Shown one piece after another: positions 33,936 through 46,685 of a DNA stretch of 64,000 nucleotides. Where the stretch lies: the NCBI RefSeq assembly GCF_021730395.1, contig NW_026463104.1:1-64000 (forward strand). The letters are read 5' to 3'. This DNA is from Mercenaria mercenaria (Eukaryota > Mollusca > Bivalvia > Venerida > Veneridae). Both the position numbers and the translations under genes were made by a program. Under the pieces are notes generated by a model. The model worked only from the letters and a program-made list of their open reading frames with translations, was not told the origin of the DNA and made no database searches. Every line of letters begins with the position of its first letter. Position 1 is the first letter of the stretch.

Positions 33936-36333
33936 TTAGATAGATATTAGCCATTATAAATATCCAACGTTCGCAGAGGTTTAGCGCATCGGCGTTCCAT
34001 TGAAGTGTACATCGTAAAAACATTCAAGTTCAAAAATGCAAGTGTTTATCCAAAATAATAAAGAAAGGAAGAAAATTTATGTGATGAGCGATACTGTATT
34101 TTTCCAGTAGGATATGCGTGTTGATAAAATGTTATGTGTGCATTATAACAGTGTATTACAACATTCTTAATCAGTTTAAGATGTGTATACATTTTAACAA
34201 ACTATAACATGTATTTAATAGCAGGTGATACAAAACGATAAGGAAGACAACAGTTGAATACTTATGAAGTCCAGAAGCTAAACACATAAGCTCTCAGAAG
34301 AGTTTTAATTTTATATAGAACAAATTGCAAACTGTATAGTCTTTAACATCGGCATTGGCAACACTTCATATTTGTCCAGATATATGTAAAAATGGGCAAT
34401 TTTTGTCAGATTTTGATAGAAAATGCTCATTTCAATGCAAGCTACTGCACAAACTGCGACTTTTTAAATCACATAAATGTGTAGCGGTGACAAGCATTAC
34501 TGAAAATACCATTAAACCTTGAAAATGATTTTATCAAGCTGAAACATGGTATGTTTCATGGAAATAAGCTACTATTGCTGTATAATAGAACTGGCACTAT
34601 TGCAGTTAAGTCACTTGTTCTTAAAGGTACTAAAGTAATAAACAGGTCATCAAGCAGCACTTCCGAGCTAGCCGGATAAATAGCCGGATAATGGAATTTC
34701 CATGTTTTATGAAACTTAAGCCAATAACTGTTTTAATCTCATTGTGGTCATTTCCAAGACAATTGTTTGCATTTATAGAAATGTAGACAAACCTTATTAC
34801 TCAAATCTTCATACCCACATTTTCGCTTTCAGTTTTAAAGATATTCCATAGTGTTGAATTGTCAGTCAAAAAATCTCTCTTAGAAGATAATGATCCCTAC
34901 TTGTTTGGTGTTATCTGGAGATTTATAGGTCATTTAATAACACAAGGCTTGGTCCGATTTTCAGAAGTTTCCGGTTTTAATTCATGGTCAAACTACACGA
35001 AGATATATTTCCCTTTCTTTCCGAAATAGACATCTTTCTTTCAGTGTATTTGCCTTTTTGTTAGATAAAAACCGACCAGTTTACTCTTATAAAGAGTGAA
35101 AACATATTCACAACCAGTTCATTATCAACGAGCTGTTCGATGAGGTCTAGAAATAATTCAGCTTTCTATTTATATAAAAACAGAATCTATTAGTAGAGGT
35201 CATGTGGCTGTGCATAGTTTGTGCAGCAACAACTGTCAAAAAAACTCTTAAATTTTTTTCTGCATTAGGAACTTATTTGCAAAATGAGAACTGGGACAGT
35301 ACCAGTGGTAAGTATATGTAAAGCTGTCCATAACCTTCAATCACATCGCAAGAGTTCTGTACACGCGTTATGGTACATATTAAAGAGTACATTTAATAAA
35401 CAAAATTATCAAAAATCAGTTTCAAATTTTCACTATTTCAAAGTAGTTTTATCAATCTGATTGCCCTCACCGTCTCATTGATGTTTAAAAGGTAAACATG
35501 GGTGATGTATTTTATCTCTTGTCTATTTATCAATATAGCCTTTCATATCTGTAAGTTACTGAAACCGAAACAGCATACATCTTTGTACCCCGTTATACAT
35601 ACTTCTTATTTTAAAAAGTCGAACCTGTGTTAAAGACCACCTCTGAGCAGAGACTACCTGGCCCTGAAGACCACATGTTTTGTTTCCCATTTTCAACTTT
35701 TACAGTGTATTTTAACATGTGACTATTTCCCAATAACACTTCCCAATAATGACCACAATTTGACTCTCCCAATGGTGGCCTTTACAGACAGAATTAACTG
35801 TAGTTTAAAACGCTGCTGTAAAACTAACTGCCTGTTTTAATAAGTCAGGTGGAGTTCAGTTGGCATTATAACAGACTAATAAACTATACATGAATAGAAT
35901 ATAAGTTCAACATGCAATAAACTTGAATGATTCCTTTTACACATGCGATGTAAATGCTTCCTTTATCAGTTATTGTTTAGTTTTTAGACATTTGGTGCTT
36001 TTGGTCAAACGCAACTAAAGAATGATAAAGTTTAATATATATTTGCGATATGGTTCAATTCTTTTATTATCAAACTACTATATATTGACTTGTCATGAGT
36101 ATCTTTAGTCTTAAATGCCATATGTTAACATTATTTCAGAAAGAAACATTGACCAATATTGTCCTTGAGTCAAGTACATATATAAAGAACACGGCAAACA
36201 TTCATAGCATATTTTGACTACTATCAAATTTAAATGGAGAATGGACATACAAGTTTGATATTGCCATGACTAGTATCATAGTTTTGATGAGATTTTTCAG
36301 CATCGTGTAAATTTTTAATTGAGTCAATTCATA
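33936..36333. other. Intergenic; one dispersed repeat
   Basis: At about 35620-35790, GTTAAAGACCACC, AGAGACTACCTGG, CTGAAGACCACA and GGCCTTTACAGACAG form a GACCAC-rich dispersed repeat of a kind I know from marine invertebrates. Nothing else recognised. Confidence 0.4.
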
Positions 36334-36569
36334 ACTGTGATGTTTAACATATTCTCAACAAATAACAATAAGTGATTACTAACACTTGCTGCAATGAGTA
36401 TGTTTATTTGCTTTGGATGCAGTAAAACGGAGTAACTCATGTAACATAGCGTATTAATACAACAATTCATAAGTAAATGATATAAACAACTAAGTATACC
36501 TGTTTAAAACTTAGGATACATGTTTTGTGACAGGTTTGACAGCTGATACAGAAAACTACATATCTTTGT

Positions 36570-36660
36570 AGTAAATATATAGAACAGAACAGAATAGAAT
36601 ATTTCTTTAATTCAAGCATTAGAGCTTATCATCTGTCTCCGTAACATATTAACAAATGAT
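36570..36660 (-). mobile_element. LINE 3' tail
   Basis: On the minus strand: GACAGATGATAAGCTCTAAT, then AATTAAAGAAATATTC, ending in a TATTCTGTTCTGTTCTG microsatellite. That is the 3' end layout of CR1/Daphne-like LINEs. Only the tail is present and it sits in the first copy of the duplication. Confidence 0.45.
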
Positions 36661-37332
36661 TTATGAAGAAAACAGAATCTCCCAAACCCTGTTATATTAC
36701 ATACAATGTGAATGAAAACTGTCATTTTTAATTTCTTAAAATGAGATGCATTTATATCAGAAAACAAAAGAAGCTGTTATTTAAATCATCACATCTAAAA
36801 TGGTAACTGACACAATCACGCGTTACTGCCCTATCACGCGCCGTATTAAGGTCACTTATCAGATCACGCAGCGGTTCCATACAATCCCCACACTGTGATA
36901 AATAGGGCCCGACTAAGAGGGATGTTTAGTAAGTACGACACATGACAGTAGACTGAATTGTTAAACTGTCCAACAGGTCAACCCAAACAACTTTTTCTTC
37001 GAGGAAAGTACCTGTTCAGCTGAGTCAGTTGGACAGGGCATTACTGTGATGTTTAACATATTCTAAACAAAATCAACATACAATTACTTACAATGGTTGC
37101 AAGGAGTATGTCAATTTGCTTTAGATGCAGAAAAACAGAGTAACATAATGTGTGCGGAAACTGTCATTTTTAATTTCTTAAACTGACGTGCATTAACATC
37201 AGACCTCAAAAGAAGCTGTTATTCAAATTTAAATGGTGTCTATCTAATTCAAATTATTTGAAAGCAAAGGTGGGTCAATAAAAACCGCCAAAGATGCAAT
37301 ATTTTTACATCGACCCACCCAAACTCCTTTCA

Positions 37333-37564
37333 GCATGAACGACGATTGAAGTCAGATCGCTATTTACCACTTAAACTAAATGGCACACAAATTACAAATG
37401 ACTTGAGCAAAAGAATAAATAACTATATATACCAAAACCAGCAGAGTAGACAGCAGTCTAATGCTGAACTGTCTTATATAAACTGTGGAATTTATCCGTT
37501 AAACAGTACAACTACAAACCATGTTACGGACAAAAACGCAAATACAATTTACTTATCTAATTGA
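37333..37564 (+). CDS. Possible terminal exon, tyrosine-containing tail (unrecognised)
   Basis: A good acceptor (ACTCCTTTCAG, ending 37332) opens a 76-codon frame: HERRLKSDRYLPLKLNG, ITNDLSKRINNYIYQNQ, ELSYINCGIYPLN, ending NTIYLSN and a stop. The composition is polar, rich in Asn, Gln and Ser, with several spaced tyrosines. This would suit a cytoplasmic receptor tail, but no family is recognised. The first methionine in the frame is at 37346, so a start there is possible but less appealing than splicing. No upstream exon was identified. The segment is absent from the first copy of the local duplication. Confidence 0.35.
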
Positions 37565-38229
37565 TCCACATTCCTAAGTTGCACTGTTAAATTGTCGAAC
37601 AGGTCATCTCAAACAACTTTTTCTTCGAAGACAGTACCATTTAATGTAAGCTTCTAGTAAAATGTACTAGTTCAAGCCAAAGACTGACTGATCTTAACAA
37701 AACGATTTACAAACAATCAGAATATATATTAAGCTGATAATGCCCGAATTATTTGCCTTTTTACATATATGTCAGAAGAGTGAGATTCGAGATAATCATA
37801 GTTTGTAATATTGGAGTTACCCTTAACAATGTATGAACATACGAAACAACAAAATACACACTTAACTTAAACATAAATTAATACTATAAACATGTACGTT
37901 TTGCACAAATCTGTAAAAATTAAAATATTAGCTGTTTCAAAGGTAAAATATACATATTTTGCCAGATTTTTCTGAACTTCAACATTTTCTTTATTCAGTA
38001 GTCATATTTGGACGTAACTTATACATATTCGGTATTAACTGAGTTCTAAGGTCATTTAATTATATATTTGACATTCTAATACTAAATGGAACTCATCCTC
38101 TGAATCTTTGCATACAGTACATTTTCTATCACCTATAGGTGTAGCATTTGGTTAAGTTCGACGTCCAATTTCGATATGTAGCCTTTGAGACGACATTCCT
38201 AATTTGATTAAAGAGTTACGAAATTTACC

Positions 38230-38450
38230 TACCTCAACAATATCAAAATAATGTTGAAACAAAGATATGGAAAATAGTGGTAATAAGTGCCTCGATTAGT
38301 GCTAAGCATTAGCAGGAAAGTTCTACAACCGGTCAGCCAGCTGTCAATATAATGTAACAGGATAGGGTATAATATCACATGTCTACGAAATGATATAATT
38401 CCAGTTAAGCAGTACTATACAGTATAACATTAAGTTCACCGGTACAAGTA
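38230..38450 (+). repeat. Second copy of the 7780-7960 segment
   Basis: GGTCAGCCAGCTGTCAATAT and the following ATGTAAC...CATGTCTACGAAATGAT align with GATCAGCCCGTCGTGAGTAT and ATGTGAC...CGTGTCTACGATGTGAT near 7880. In the same place it codes TTGQPAVNIM and a stop. Its upstream part carries stops relative to the 7706-7894 frame, so it is either a dead exon copy or a non-coding repeat. Confidence 0.5.
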
Positions 38451-38791
38451 GACACCATTAGTTTCATGACTAAAATGTTTAAAAGACGCTAACACCCTCA
38501 ACCGAACCATAGTTTTGTTCCTCTACATCTGCCTTACTTTGACTCAAAGAAAGTCATTGAAACGAGAAATTGTCAAACATATTATTGTAGGTAGATTTCA
38601 AATGTAATATCTGTTACCACAACTGTGATAATATTCCCAAACGCAGATATGAAGCAATCAACAGAATCTTTTGATAATATAATTGTCAAAAATATGTTTT
38701 AAGGTTCAGTTTACTTAGCTCCAGCTTGTGTGCATGCTTGACGGGCCTTTTCTGAAACATTTTTTTCTTTGAAGTGTCATATGCTTACTAC

Positions 38792-38845
38792 CTGGTACTT
38801 GGTCATCAACCTCAGTTTCTCTATATGATAAACTTTGTTTAGGAC
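38792..38845 (-). CDS. Candidate small exon 3 of B-box copy 3
   Basis: The acceptor TATATTTCAG opens a 54-bp exon reading PKQSLSYRETEVDDQVP, ending CCAG before a GTAGTAAG donor. It starts and ends in phase 1, so it can be included or skipped without shifting the frame. Its start phase fits a donor at the end of copy-3 exon 2 (ATTG before GTAATA, 39415). It has no resemblance to the exon-3 type of copy 2. No further downstream exon was recognised, so its reality is uncertain. Confidence 0.35.
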
Positions 38846-39414
38846 CTGAAATATAGGAATATAGAACAAACATTTTATGTGATAGATAAAGAAATGTAAA
38901 TACTGATCACTTTTGAAATTGAAAAAAAGGAATATTTTCGTATATTCTTTTCCGCCTTTTCATCTCTAAACGCTGTCCGAATAGCATGCATTTTTCATTG
39001 CAATACAAAACATAATCTGAAACAAATAAATTCAGTTACGTTAAAGACAACTTAACATCTTGCTAATATCCTACCGAAGGTAAATGTTGTAAAATGTTAT
39101 GCTGTTGATTTTCTGAAAACTGTTATAATTATTGTAAAACATTAACAAAGTTCTACGTGTCGCTGCGAGTTTTTATTTTACGAAACACAGATTTTTCTAA
39201 ATGTTATTTTGCATTGATAGAAAATGTCCGGCATTAATCTTGCCGTTCATCGCTATCAATGACGTTTTTAAGTTATGATTTATATAAATAGAGAGAATTT
39301 TACTATTCATTTCGTAAATTCTACTAATGTAAAATGAAAGACTATATGGCTGCCAGGAAAATGCAACCGTTGCAGGAAACAAACTGATATAAACATAAAA
39401 AATGGAAGTATTAC

Positions 39415-39967
39415 CAATATTATTCTCCGAAATCTGGAGTGATAGTTTACCAAGAGACTGCACCTCTTTGAGACAACCCCTTATGTTTCTGTTCATCTCA
39501 AATTCCAACGTTTCGATTTTTTGGCAGTAGCTTGTCTGACGCAATCATTTCCGTCTGAAATCTTCTTTTCTCCAATCTTAATGGCTACAAAAAGCTGGGC
39601 TTCATTATTACTTTCGAATTGATAAAGCCTGCCAATGTGCTCTTCCACATCTTTCAATATGCCATTAATTTTCTTGCTGCTGGTATTTATTTCGCCTTCA
39701 ATCTCTTTATACTTGTCCTGTACCTCCTTTATTGTATTTGTTTCCAAATCTTCAATTTGGGCTATTAGGTCCCTCTTAAACTTCTCTATGTCATCAATTA
39801 TACCATCGCGTTGCACATTCAGCTCCTCCAATTCCCTCTGCTTTTTTGACTTTAGGTTCTGCAAATCATCTTTCACTTTCTCGAGAGCTAATTTCGTTTT
39901 GTCTTTCCCCTGTTTCTCCAAAAGTCTGTTGGCAATGTTAGGGATATATTCTACGTCTGTACAGGAT
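39415..39967 (-). CDS. B-box gene copy 3, exon 2 (coiled coil), one apparent frameshift
   Basis: The acceptor TTATTTCAG at 39967 matches the phase of exon 1. It reads SCTDVEYIPNIANRLLEKQG, then the coiled coil from LEKVKDDLQNLKSKK to about VEEHIGRLYQFESNN, then QLFVAIKIGEKKISDGNDC. At GNDCVRQATAKK the frame breaks at a six-T run on the plus strand (39517-39522). The other frame carries on with IETLEFEMNRNIRG and CLKEVQSLGKLS, as the family expects. One base in a homopolymer separates the two, so this may be an assembly error or a real mutation. The GTAAGT donor used in copy 2 reads GAATAA here. A substitute GTAATA donor ten bases on, also in phase 1, would extend the exon to 39415. Confidence 0.75.
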
Positions 39968-42900
39968 CTGAAATAAACGGTTTATCATTATAACAGCTTC
40001 TCTACTCTTTCATCCTTTAATAACCGGAATATACAACTGCATACAAGGAAAACGCGTGAATAGATTAAATCAAATATAATTACAATGATAAGACGAAAGT
40101 AGAAAGTTTAGCAAAATGGCATCTATTTTACATCGATGCAAGACAACCAAAATTAATGTTATAACGCAGTAACGTTGTACCAAAAACAATTCAGAGACAT
40201 CTGCGAACGTATTAATACGGCGTAGCCAAGAGCAATGAAAGTGAAATTTTAAGCAAATCGCAAAATCAAAGTACTTGCTACAAGTAATCCATCTCAAAAT
40301 ATAATGTAGTTTTGACAAAGTGTTAACTTATAGTTTATGTTAGATATCGGATTACCGCCACTATTTATTTTTTTTTAATTTTATACTTCATACACTAGTT
40401 TTTTTAATACTCTACGTATAAAATTATTCAAAAATAGGAAGACCTCCTGTTTGGAAATACATAATTCCCCTCTAAAACATAAATTCAAGAGAGCATCAAA
40501 AATGTTCAAGCTGTGATTAAACAAATAGCATACCGAACGGCATCACACATTAAAGTCCCTTTTACAAATTTTTAAGTTATATATACATGACTTGCAGATA
40601 TGTCATACAGAGGTATATCATAAAAAACAAATGCATATTTAAATATATTATTTAATACTTTAGTTTTGACATCATCAAACAGATCACACTGCCGCATGGA
40701 CATTTTAGAGCTCAATACTTTCCTGCTTTTAGCAATTAGCATCATATGGATGCCAATGCGTTTACTTTTCGCTAATCATTATGAATTGTCTTACTTCTTA
40801 CAATTGTATACCTGGTGCATATTTTTGGCAATATTATACTTAATTTGAAAAACAAACACTTTTCCAGATTTGCCATGAACTGCTCGATTTTCATACTTGA
40901 GACTTTTTTGAGAACTCATTAATGTGGTGGTGGGTACGGGGAATTAAGTTAGTTTGAGAAATGTAAAACCAAAGCTAAGCAATGCAAGTTGAAAATTCGC
41001 CCGAATGTATAGATCAGGGGAGATAGCAGATAGCTTTAAAGGAAACAAAGGCACAAGGATCTAAAAGTACAAACATTTCGGTGGGGGTTGAGGGTGTAAG
41101 CGAAGTGTGCATTGTTACACTCTCTACATTGTCTCATCACCGACTAAATGTGTTCCAAGTTTCAAGTCAATACCTTGAATTGTTTTAAGTGCACACGAAA
41201 TATGAGACGTATTTGATATCATTATATAGTTCCACATTTGACCTACCGACCAAGTCCATGCGCTCTACCAACTGTTCCATCGGCAATTATCTATATGCCG
41301 TGTTTGAAGTCAATACCTCGAATGGTTTTCTAGCTATACTATAAAATATAACGGACAACTTAACTTTCCTGTTTGCATTGCCTTTTGACCAACTGCCCTA
41401 ATTCATGCCCTCTGCACATCGTATCATCGCCACCTAATGTATGCCAAGTATTATGTTAATACCTTAAGTAAGTTTTAAATTATGCCTCGGACATGAAATA
41501 TGTAAATGATCAATAAATCAACTTTTAGGGATATTGTTTTTTGACCTTTATCTTTGACCTCGACCTTATACGTACTGTTCCAGTTCATGCGAGCTACACA
41601 TCGTGTTATCGTCACCTACCTATATGCCAAGTTTTAAGCCAATTATGATATTTATAATATATAAGATAGTTTTTGACATTTGAGCTAAATTTGTGCTATA
41701 GACCTTCAACCTACCCACCACATATTGTGCCCTGCATATCGCCACATCAAGTATAACGTCAGTATCATAAATGCATTTTTACGTCATGCTCCAAAACGAA
41801 ATATGACGGACACACGCACACGCCATCCTGGTCCCGCTTCTTAAGAGGCTAGTAGAAGTGTGCATGAGTTTTTGTGGTGGAGAGTATCAGAACACTTACA
41901 ATCAATATGAGATATATTTGTGAGAAATCCCTGAAATTTCATTTATTGATCATTTACCGAATCATTGCTGCTAAATTCTCATTTTAAGAGATTTTAAGAA
42001 ATTAGCATCTTGTGGGTTTGAAAGTATGTGCGTCATATTGTATATTTCTTGTTACGAAAGACTTTTTAACTACCGGTAAAATATGTGCAAGATAGACGCC
42101 CATTTACTTTGTTCATGCCTTATCATGCTAAAAATAGAATCAAGTTCCGTTGAAATCATCCTTTTTGACCAAATCATGTACACAATGTAAATATGTTGCG
42201 ATGTATCTAATAAACTTTAAGTCAATGGAAACATATACACGAAGTGTTTTCAAAAAAATAATATGCACTTCACTTTTACTTACTTGTTTAGGGAACCAGT
42301 ATCCGAACAGGAACAATTTCTTGTCACATGTTATAACACGTTTTAGGTGTTATTCTAGTAATAGTTTCATTTGTATCATACAGATATTTGTTCTTTTTGT
42401 CTATTGTGTCTATGAAAGCACACTGTTTAAAAATCATGTTTTGCAATGGTACCATATCTGTGTTTACTAAGCAACTTTCGGTCATACTGAGGCATTGAGA
42501 TAGCATTGCACATGCGCAGTGTTTCGAAATTATTGAAGAATCGTGTACGAAAGAAATAAATTGATACCTGTTTGTTCAGAAGAAATGGATAACATTTCAC
42601 TTTCATGCTGCTAATTACAATTACAAAAAGATGCAGTGATGACGCATTTTGCATTATTTTGTTCTATATGTACTTGCATTATATAGTAACCATGAAAGAA
42701 AAAAAATGCTTAAATGTTTGACTTTATAGCTGCTTTTGACGGACCAGTTATCTCTTTAATATGCATTGTTGCATAAAAGTGTTATACAACGTATTTATGA
42801 TTAGGATTATCAACGATTGGTTTCTGAAATTGAAAATTCAACAAAACTAGATACTTATACAATATGATTACAGACTATTTTGATTTTGAAAAAAAAATAC

Positions 42901-44631
42901 CTTAGTGTGTCAAATTTTCAAATATAGATCAGAAACTTAGTTTAAAAATGAAATATGAATGCAGTTGAAACAGAGTACCATTTTTTATTTGTTTGTTCCT
43001 ACTATAGAGAATTAAGACAAGAACACCTACCAAAATATTATACTGTTCTTGGTCGAATCGACATAAATTCAGAACTCTTATGAAAAACAGTCAGCATAAA
43101 GTTATAAACAGATTAGCTAAGTACATATATCTAGTAAATATATCGCATGAAAGAACAAATTAAGTAAATGTTATGCCATACTTTAAGCATTTTACTACAT
43201 GGAAGTAGTTTCTGCGAATTTACAGTTGTATATGGGTGTGTTACTAAACATTTGCATGTAACGTGAGCACGCGTAATATAACATACAGTACTATTTATAC
43301 GACAAAGATTACAATGATGAAAAATATTTTTTCTTGTCAGTGAAGAACATTACGTTAAATGCCGTTACATATGTGCTATACATTCTGCTGTTGTAAGCAC
43401 GATATTTACTTGTAAATTTTAGATTAAAACAGCATAAATTCTTTAAAATATGTTTTATTTGATGTTGTGAATATATATTTTGTTTTAATAACATCGATTA
43501 GTTATAATGTATATAATGTAACACACTTGTACAGATTACTTATTATACTTTCTTTATTGCACTTTCATCATGTTCTAACTGTATTCGCCATTTTAAAATG
43601 TGGCAATGAACATTGTTTGATGTTTAGGCCTACCTAAACTAATCTTAAAATCTTGAATCTTGATCTTAAAGTAGCAGTAATTCATCAATAACATATTTTT
43701 CTGGCTACAAGTTTACCATTCACAAAACGTTAGTACCTTTTTCAACCCATATGAGCCCCTAGGAACTCCGTATTATACGTCACATTCTGGTAGTAATAAC
43801 ACTTCTACATGCAGTAGGAGCTGAGGTTATACGTAGTGAGTTTCAGTTCTTAACAAAAACATTACTGATGTTTACATCAGAGGACATCTTTTATAATAAA
43901 AAATAGTATAATATCTCTATTGAACTAGACTAAGTATTAAAATAAAATGTAACTTTTTATCATACTTATAGATGAAACAGGTGTCACAGAAAATAAAACA
44001 CAAAGAAACATACCAACAGAGATATCAGACTTCAATTATGAATATAGGTTTAACAAAAACAATATACAGATAAAATACGCATGGTTCGTTCTCCGATTAT
44101 TGTTAATCACGTGAACAAAACGGACAATAGCGAAAACTTCGATTTAAATATAAGGTAACTTAAATTACTTTTCCAATAGTAATAACAATAGAATAATACC
44201 ATAGTTCAACGCAGAAACATAATAAAGCATATAATAATCTTTAAAAAAATATTTTTCGTACCTTTAACTGGTTTGTTTTGTTCTAGTTTCGGGGATCAGT
44301 TATTCTATATTTTCAATAACTGTTTACTTTCTAAAAAGGCAATATAAACCTGAGCTGTGAATATGTTGCATTAATTGAATTAAATAGACAAATACATCAT
44401 ACGTCAACAATAATTAAAGGCTCAAAGCATCATGTTTTTAATTTATTTTGCACAACATTATTTATTTAATAGCTCATACATGATGTACATCAGCATTTAT
44501 TGGCTCCATGAAAGGCTCCACCCTCAAAGGTGGTGCCAATTATTAATAAGAAAATAATGAATAAAAACCATAATCATTGGTCCAACTCCTTGATCACAGT
44601 ATGGTATTTCTAAAAAGTTAGTAATAAATAC
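39968..44631. other. Intron 1 of B-box copy 3
   Basis: A 4.66-kb intron. It contains the tandem-repeat segment at 41090-41870, listed separately. Small frames at 40070-40318, 42150-42470 and 42324-42654 show nothing recognisable. The rest is AT-rich and without a visible feature. Confidence 0.45.
41090..41870. repeat. Degenerate tandem-repeat element
   Basis: About four copies of a 140-180-bp unit. Repeating words: CATCGTATCATCGCCACCTA-type phrase, TATATGCCAAGTTTTAAG-type phrase, AATACCTTGAATGGTTTT-type phrase and ACGAAATATGA-GG. It ends near CACACGCCATCCTGGTCC and CGCTTCTTAAGAGGC. This is the tandem-core layout of the other non-autonomous elements here, in a more decayed family. Confidence 0.55.
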
Positions 44632-44996
44632 CTATGTTTCACAGCAACGCAGACCGTGCAACAAACTACATCATGTTGACCACAGAACAACTTGATCACT
44701 TCTCCCTGATGCTCCTCGCATAAATTCGACGGCAACTCACTTGATGAAAATGACTTCAAGTACCTTTTACCTTGACCTTGATCGAATAATTTCGAAGACT
44801 TGTCCACTACGTTATGGTTTTCAGTGAACTTGTTGTGACCTGTCACACATGTGTGACAATAAAATATCTGACAATCCATACACTGAAACATTGCTTCCAC
44901 ATTCTTTCCATCCTTGGCACTAGGACTACATGGAAAATCATATAACGCGTCAGAAGCGTCGGTTTGTGATGTAGCAAACCTTCCACCCGTCGCCAT
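44632..44996 (-). CDS. B-box gene copy 3, exon 1 (two B-boxes)
   Basis: Start at 44994-44996 (MATGGRFATS), chosen because MATG is shared with copy 2. An in-frame ATG 21 codons upstream (45057-45059) adds sequence with no counterpart. B-box 1 has C23, then Ser26 where copy 2 has the second cysteine, then C39/C42, C47/C50, H54 and H61. The CxxC to CxxS change may weaken one zinc site. B-box 2 is complete: LCEEH, LFCGQHD, CCTVC and VKH. The exon ends at 44632 (AAACATAG before GTATTT, phase 2). There is no RING. With exon 2 4.7 kb away this gives the same short B-box/coiled-coil design as copy 2. Confidence 0.85.
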
Positions 44997-46685
44997 TTTC
45001 AAACACTGGCATAGCTTATAGTTTTGAATTCTCACTCGCAGACTGGTAACAAATTTCACGGTAAATCATGAAGTGGATGTTGATGTAGGGAACTTGGTGT
45101 CACATGACATACAATGTTTCACAAGCTGTCAGGTTTTATCTCTCCCTTCTTACCTGGAGAGTATTTGAACATTTTTGGGGGTTTTGAATTGCCTCCCTTA
45201 CATAAATTGATTTTTTATCTTTGGAGATGTGTCACTTTTATGGCAAAGACACTGTGAATGATTCACTGTAAGACTCTTATGCTCTAAATTGATACTGAAA
45301 ATATTATTGTTTTAAGTGCAAATGGTCTATCTGAATAAAATTACTAGTATTATGTTTATCTGCTGACAAAGAAGCTGTTGCTTAGCTTTGTTTGCCTCTT
45401 GGTGGGGAGGGTGGGGGTGTATGTGCTCTGCAGCTAACTGTTTTAAGCAGAACCCCTTCACATAGTCCGGGCATTCATTGCCTTTTATGCTTAAGCTGGC
45501 TATGGCTTTTGACAAGCATACTTAAATAAATAGACAACATTCCGCTATTTCAATTAGAAAAAAAAACAAGACCATTGTGAAAACATCAGTCAGAAAAACT
45601 TCTGTTACTTCCATTTAATGTAGTCACAAAAGTATCTAAAACAAAATACAGTTTACATTTTGTTTTCTTTTATTACATTGGAAATACAACAAATCTGTAA
45701 GATATAGCATATTGAACATTTAAAAATGACATATAAAAATACTCGAAGCTCCATGTAGATGGCCGGGTCTAAAATCTTACCTGAGCTACCGGAACTCAGA
45801 TAAAATGGAAATGGACACCCATCCATCCAGATTTAGCTCAATTTGTGGAAAAAGTGCACGGTTACAAAATTTTTGTCTGGACGAACGCTTTATAAATATA
45901 CATATATTTTAGGCCAGTCATTTGCAGATAATAAGGTACAGGTTGCAAAAGGAGTGTATTTTGGGTCATTTTTGTCTCAAAATTTGATGTCCTGAAACTG
46001 GTGTTTTACTCGTTGTTATCATAGAAACAGCAAATTCCGTTAGGCAGGCTGAATGCCACATGGTGAAGCGCAACACAAAATTTATTTCTTTATGATAACA
46101 ATTGTTGCGCTATAGCAAAAAACGGAAGAAAGTTATATATAGTCTCTATCTTGGAATGATTATTGGTCATTAGATTTGTATAAAAATTGAAAAATACAAT
46201 GTACACTGGAAATATGCTTCGGAAATATTCGGCGACTAAATGGGCGGAATATTATTCCGAGAAATATGGAGTGCCCATTTCCAGATGCAATACATATATT
46301 ATATTACTTTTACATGTATGTAATGTATTCTATGCGAATGGTACACATTCCTGTATATAAGAACTTTTAAACGCAACGACATGCATGAAACTGTGCTCAC
46401 AAATGACATCGCAGGCCCTATATACTATTTGAACGTCAACATAGAAACATATTGTCGTTTCAAGTTTCATTGGAATTCGTAATAATATATAAATAAGTAT
46501 GAAATAACAAACCGTATTTTATGGCTCGCTGGTCAGAAAATTTATATAAATGGTGTTCAAAAATGAAGACAACGAAGAGTAACTTTATTGATTTAGTTTT
46601 AAGCAAAATAAATAGAAAAGATTGCAAAAACAATGATATATGCTTAGAAAAGAAGTATTCTAAAATGACCACAGTCACTCAAAAT
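44997..46685. other. Upstream of B-box copy 3; no recognised gene
   Basis: A possible pair of inverted ends (AAATGGAAATGGACACCC near 45803 and GAGTGCCCATTTCCAG near 46269) would bound a ~480-bp element, but the match is short and I do not call it. No promoter element could be assigned. Confidence 0.35.

Larger units (their letters stand above)
36334..37650. repeat. Diverged tandem duplication (~690 and ~610 bp)
   Basis: Matching landmarks: AACTGTGATGTTTAACATATTC at 36335 and TACTGTGATGTTTAACATATTC at 37042; AAACTGTCATTTTTAATTTC at 36715 and 37159; AACTTTTTCTTCGA at 36989 and 37613. Between the last two marks the copies differ: the first holds a C/G-richer stretch (36790-36955), the second the candidate exon at 37333-37564. 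Confidence 0.65.

Noticed and set aside
45803-46284. Possible inverted ends of a ~480-bp element
   Set aside because: Match limited to about 13 bases with no target duplication; could be chance.
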